The notes under the pieces were generated by a model, which did not search any database, had not been told where the DNA came from, and was given only the letters and a program-made list of their open reading frames with translations. Shown here one piece after another: positions 6,961 to 8,926 of a stretch of 8,926 bases of DNA. Positions within the stretch are counted from its first letter, which is position 1; the number at the start of each line of letters is the position of its first letter. The DNA is from an uncultured Aliiroseovarius sp. (GTDB lineage Bacteria > Pseudomonadota > Alphaproteobacteria > Rhodobacterales > Rhodobacteraceae), in the NCBI GenBank assembly GCA_938023895.1, contig CALJDH010000021.1, positions 1 through 8,926 of the forward strand. The letters run 5' to 3'. The position numbers and the translations under genes are program-made.

Positions 6961-7757
6961 GCGCTCGGCCCACTCGAGGCAATGATCTTGACGTCGTTGC
7001 GGCGTACCTTTTTGCGACGGCGGATCAGCCATGACACGGCCAACAGGTCCGAAATCCCCACCAAAGCCCGATTCAAGTTATTATACTTGGACTGGCCCGC
7101 TTCCCGGTGACGGTGCGTGATGTCGACGTGATCAATCTTCCAGCCATCGCGCAGGAACAGCGCGGGCAGATAGCGGTGCATGTGATCGAAATAAGGCAGC
7201 GCCAGAAACGCCTGACGGCGATAGGCCTTCAGACCACAGCCCGTATCGCGCGTTCCATCTTTCAACAAAGCCCCCCGCAGCCAGTTGGCAAATTTGGACC
7301 CCCAACGTTTGGCCAGCGTATCATTCCGCTTGGCGCGTTGTCCTGCGACCAAGGCCAGCTCGGGGTCTGCATCCAGAAACTTCGCCAACAGGCCTGCAAT
7401 CTGGTCGGGCGGGTTCTGCCCGTCTCCGTCCAGCGTAACGATGAAATCGGACTTTGCGACCAACACCGCAGAATGCACCGCTGCCGACTGCCCGGCCGAG
7501 CTTGCGTGCTGCACGATCTGCAACTTGGGAATGTCCGCCTGAAGCGCCTTCAGGATTTCCAGCGTACGATCATCCGATCCGTCATCCGTCACGAAGATGG
7601 GCGGCTCGCCCAGATCCAAGGTGGCGGCATAGCATTCGCGCAGAAAACCTTCGGCCACTTCCTCTTCATTCTTCATGGGAATGACCAACGCAAAATCGAG
7701 CGTCGAGATACGTTCTTCGAGTGTTGGGGACGTATTCCCGGATGAAGAGTGTGTCAT
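6957..7757 (-). CDS. Family 2 glycosyltransferase, dolichol-phosphate mannose synthase-like
   Basis: A 266-residue GT-A enzyme that probably transfers a sugar from a nucleotide sugar to polyprenyl (undecaprenyl) phosphate on the cytoplasmic face. Visible motifs: VIPMKNE at 25-31, TDDGSDD at 57-63, the DGDGQNPP metal-binding region at 110-117, RDTGCGLKAYRR at 170-181, and HRHREAGQSKY at 215-225. All are typical of DPM1-type GT2 enzymes. There is no long C-terminal transmembrane domain, only a moderately hydrophobic helix (about 233-246) before a strongly basic stretch (RRRKKVRR) that may bind the membrane. I start at ATG 7757, with GGGA 8 nt upstream and 20-odd residues before the catalytic domain. 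In-frame starts at 7826 (ATG) and 7853 (GTG) would add residues unlike the family and lack a suitable ribosome binding site. The stop overlaps the LAB_N gene as ATGA. It is 100 bp downstream of pip, so it may have its own promoter. Confidence 0.88.
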   Translation of the reverse strand: MTHSSSGNTSPTLEERISTLDFALVIPMKNEEEVAEGFLRECYAATLDLGEPPIFVTDDGSDDRTLEILKALQADIPKLQIVQHASSAGQSAAVHSAVLVAKSDFIVTLDGDGQNPPDQIAGLLAKFLDADPELALVAGQRAKRNDTLAKRWGSKFANWLRGALLKDGTRDTGCGLKAYRRQAFLALPYFDHMHRYLPALFLRDGWKIDHVDITHRHREAGQSKYNNLNRALVGISDLLAVSWLIRRRKKVRRNDVKIIASSGPSA

Positions 7758-7857
7758 GACGATGATCCCAGCTTCCACAAAAAGGCACAACTGCCGATGG
7801 ATTGATCCGGGCTTACAATGGAACATGCGCGATTGAAAGTCATAATGACCCACGCCC

Positions 7858-8838
7858 CTACGAGGCGTGACTAACCGCCAGTTTCTCCATCGTCGTCACC
7901 AGCTCGTCCGCAATACCGCGTTCCGACAGGGCGTGTCCGGCAAGATGGATCATCCGCAGATCGGATGCGGGCCAGCGGCGGTGCAGCTCCCACGACATCT
8001 TCGGCGGGCAGATCATATCATGGCGGCCTTGCACGATGGTGCCGGGGATATGCGCGATGCGTTCCATGTCACGCAGGATCTTGCCGTCTTCATCCAGAAA
8101 GGCGCCGTGCCGGAAATAGTGGTTCTCCAACCGGGCGAACGCGCGGGCGTATTCTGCCGGGCTGTCAATCGTCACACCTATATTGTGGATCGAGGCCAGC
8201 GCGTTTTCCCACCCTGTCCACGCGCGGGCAAAGCGCGCTTCTTCGGCATAGTTGCCCGAGAACAAACGCCGGTGATAGGCGGAGATCATATCGTGACGCT
8301 CGGCCTCGGGGATCAGGGTCTCAAAGCGGTCCCACAGCTCGGGCCAGAACCGCCCAGCGCCGCCGCCATAGAACCAGTCGAGCTCGGATTTCGTGGCAAG
8401 AAACACGCCACGCAGCACCAAATGCGCCACGCGCGACGGGTGCGCCTGCGCGTAAATCAGGGACAGCGTCGCGCCCCAGCTTCCGCCAAATACAATCCAG
8501 CGATCAATGCCCAACATAGTGCGGATCTGTTCAATGTCGCGCACCAGATGCCACGTTGTGTTGTGATCAATACTGGCATGCGGACGCGACCGGCCACAGC
8601 CGCGCTGGTCAAACAGGATGATGTGATAGAGCCGTGGGTTAAAGAACCGCCGCATCGCGGGCGAAGATCCGCCACCCGGTCCGCCGTGCAAAACAACCAC
8701 CGGAATACCGTCGGGATTGCCCGATTGTTCCACATAGATCTTGTGGCCGTCGCCCACATCCACCATATGCCGATCAAACGGGTCGATCGGAGGATACAAC
8801 CTTGCGGCTGCGCTGTTTTTTCCTGCGGCCTTATCCAT
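7858..8838 (-). CDS. pip: Prolyl aminopeptidase (proline iminopeptidase), peptidase family S33
   Basis: A 326-residue cytoplasmic alpha/beta-hydrolase that releases N-terminal proline from peptides. HGGPGGG at 51-57 forms the oxyanion region, and FDQRGCGRS at 76-84 is a family signature. The nucleophile is Ser120 in GGSWGATL, with Asp274 in QGRHDMICPP and His302 in LAGHALSE completing the triad. WFYGGGAGRFWPELW at about 155-169 belongs to the cap domain that gives prolyl specificity. No signal peptide is seen. I choose ATG 8838 because the protein then begins MDKAAGKN shortly before the conserved LYPPIDPFD, and GAGG lies 4 nt upstream. The in-frame ATG at 8874 would add 12 residues through the intergenic region with no clear ribosome binding site. 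The gene diverges from the presumed ubiG. No terminator is seen after its stop. Confidence 0.95.
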   Translation of the reverse strand: MDKAAGKNSAAARLYPPIDPFDRHMVDVGDGHKIYVEQSGNPDGIPVVVLHGGPGGGSSPAMRRFFNPRLYHIILFDQRGCGRSRPHASIDHNTTWHLVRDIEQIRTMLGIDRWIVFGGSWGATLSLIYAQAHPSRVAHLVLRGVFLATKSELDWFYGGGAGRFWPELWDRFETLIPEAERHDMISAYHRRLFSGNYAEEARFARAWTGWENALASIHNIGVTIDSPAEYARAFARLENHYFRHGAFLDEDGKILRDMERIAHIPGTIVQGRHDMICPPKMSWELHRRWPASDLRMIHLAGHALSERGIADELVTTMEKLAVSHAS

Positions 8839-8842
8839 GAGA

Positions 8843-8846
8843 CCTC
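8843..8846 (-). promoter_or_regulatory. pip ribosome binding site
   Basis: GAGG on the minus strand, 4 nt before ATG 8838. The spacing is short but supports that start over ATG 8874. If the minus-strand TATATA at 8852-8847 were the -10 box, this site would fall upstream of the transcript start. Confidence 0.5.
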
Positions 8847-8854
8847 TATATAAT
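8847..8854. promoter_or_regulatory. AT-rich symmetric -10 region between pip and ubiG
   Basis: The plus strand carries a perfect TATAAT at 8849-8854, 37 bp before the plus-strand gene start. The overlapping TATATA at 8847-8852 is its own reverse complement and could act as a -10 box for pip. No good -35 match is found at 16-18 bp on either strand, and no extended -10 TG is present, so promoter activity would depend on an activator or on weak -35 contacts. Confidence 0.45.
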
Positions 8855-8880
8855 GCCCACGACGCGCCCGCCATCAGAAA

Positions 8881-8885
8881 GAAGG
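8881..8885 (+). promoter_or_regulatory. Ribosome binding site of the plus-strand gene
   Basis: GAAGG lies 6 nt before ATG 8892 and supports that start codon. Confidence 0.6.
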
Positions 8886-8891
8886 TATCCG

Positions 8892-8926
8892 ATGACTGCC
8901 GATAACCAGACCACCGTCGATCCCGC
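8892..8926 (+). CDS. ubiG: 5' end of a probable ubiquinone-biosynthesis O-methyltransferase (UbiG)
   Basis: Only eleven residues are visible (MTADNQTTVDP) before the window ends. The segment TTVDP near the N-terminus matches how alphaproteobacterial UbiG proteins begin, just ahead of the conserved region containing an EWWD motif, which would lie outside this window. UbiG is the SAM-dependent methyltransferase that performs both O-methylation steps in ubiquinone synthesis. A GAAGG ribosome binding site lies 6 nt upstream and a TATAAT box 37 bp upstream. The assignment rests on a very short stretch and could be wrong; that a plus-strand gene starts here is more certain than its name. Confidence 0.55.
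   Translation, partial: MTADNQTTVDP

Noticed and set aside
6961..7032. Upstream extension of the LAB_N gene
   Set aside because: These 24 codons overlap the GT2 gene and lack family similarity; ATG 6960 with its ATGA overlap is the better start.
7839..7849. Small perfect inverted repeat GTCAT-A-ATGAC upstream of the GT2 gene
   Set aside because: Arms of only 5 bp with a 1-bp centre are expected by chance; no second copy or promoter overlap supports an operator.
7758..7853. Upstream extension of the GT2 gene (starts GTG 7853 or ATG 7826)
   Set aside because: No good ribosome binding site and the translated residues do not look like the family; domain placement favours ATG 7757. I saw no convincing promoter in this 100-bp gap between pip and GT2.
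7867..8853. Plus-strand open frame (328 codons) opposite pip
   Set aside because: It is the complement of a complete prolyl aminopeptidase with an intact catalytic triad; no independent coding evidence.

Overview
The window looks like a chromosomal segment of an alphaproteobacterium, most likely of the Rhodobacterales (roseobacter-type). The reasons are the moderately high GC content, the protein-level resemblance of RimP, NusA, prolyl aminopeptidase and the UbiG start to sequences I know from that group, and the fused YlxR/L7Ae protein between nusA and infB. This assignment is from memory of protein families, not from a search. Apart from the first 35 bases of a gene at the right edge, every gene lies on the minus strand, so transcription runs from right to left.

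Right edge (about 7858-8926): a prolyl aminopeptidase gene (pip, minus) diverges from the start of a plus-strand gene whose eleven visible residues match the N-terminus of UbiG. The 53-bp gap holds a perfect TATAAT for the plus strand. Its overlapping TATATA is symmetric and could serve the minus strand.

Middle (4459-7757): four tightly packed minus-strand genes. A family 2 (dolichol-phosphate-mannose-synthase-like) glycosyltransferase overlaps a 106-residue three-helix LAB_N membrane protein by ATGA. That gene overlaps an ArnT-like family 83 membrane glycosyltransferase by TAATG, and a small SAM-dependent methyltransferase follows 22 bp later. The first three form a recognisable lipid-linked-sugar cassette: one gene charges a polyprenyl phosphate with a sugar, one plausibly helps move it across the membrane, and one transfers it to an envelope lipid such as lipid A. 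The substrate cannot be read from the sequence.

Left half (1-4455): the classical rimP-nusA-ylxR-infB operon for ribosome maturation, transcription elongation/termination and translation initiation. The genes are nearly contiguous (2 bp, 23 bp, then a 4-nt ATGA overlap), and infB runs off the left edge after 486 codons. Upstream is a sigma70-like promoter, a hairpin, and a textbook intrinsic terminator. The terminator's U-tract ends directly against the rimP ribosome binding site, so a transcript from that promoter must pass it before reaching any gene. With NusA encoded in the same operon, this suggests attenuation and possible autoregulation. It is the most interesting regulatory feature here.

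No tRNA, rRNA, CRISPR array, insertion sequence or prophage feature was seen, and no gene-free stretch exceeds about 130 bases. The genes are mostly core; the least characterised part is the lipid-sugar cassette with its LAB_N protein and methyltransferase.
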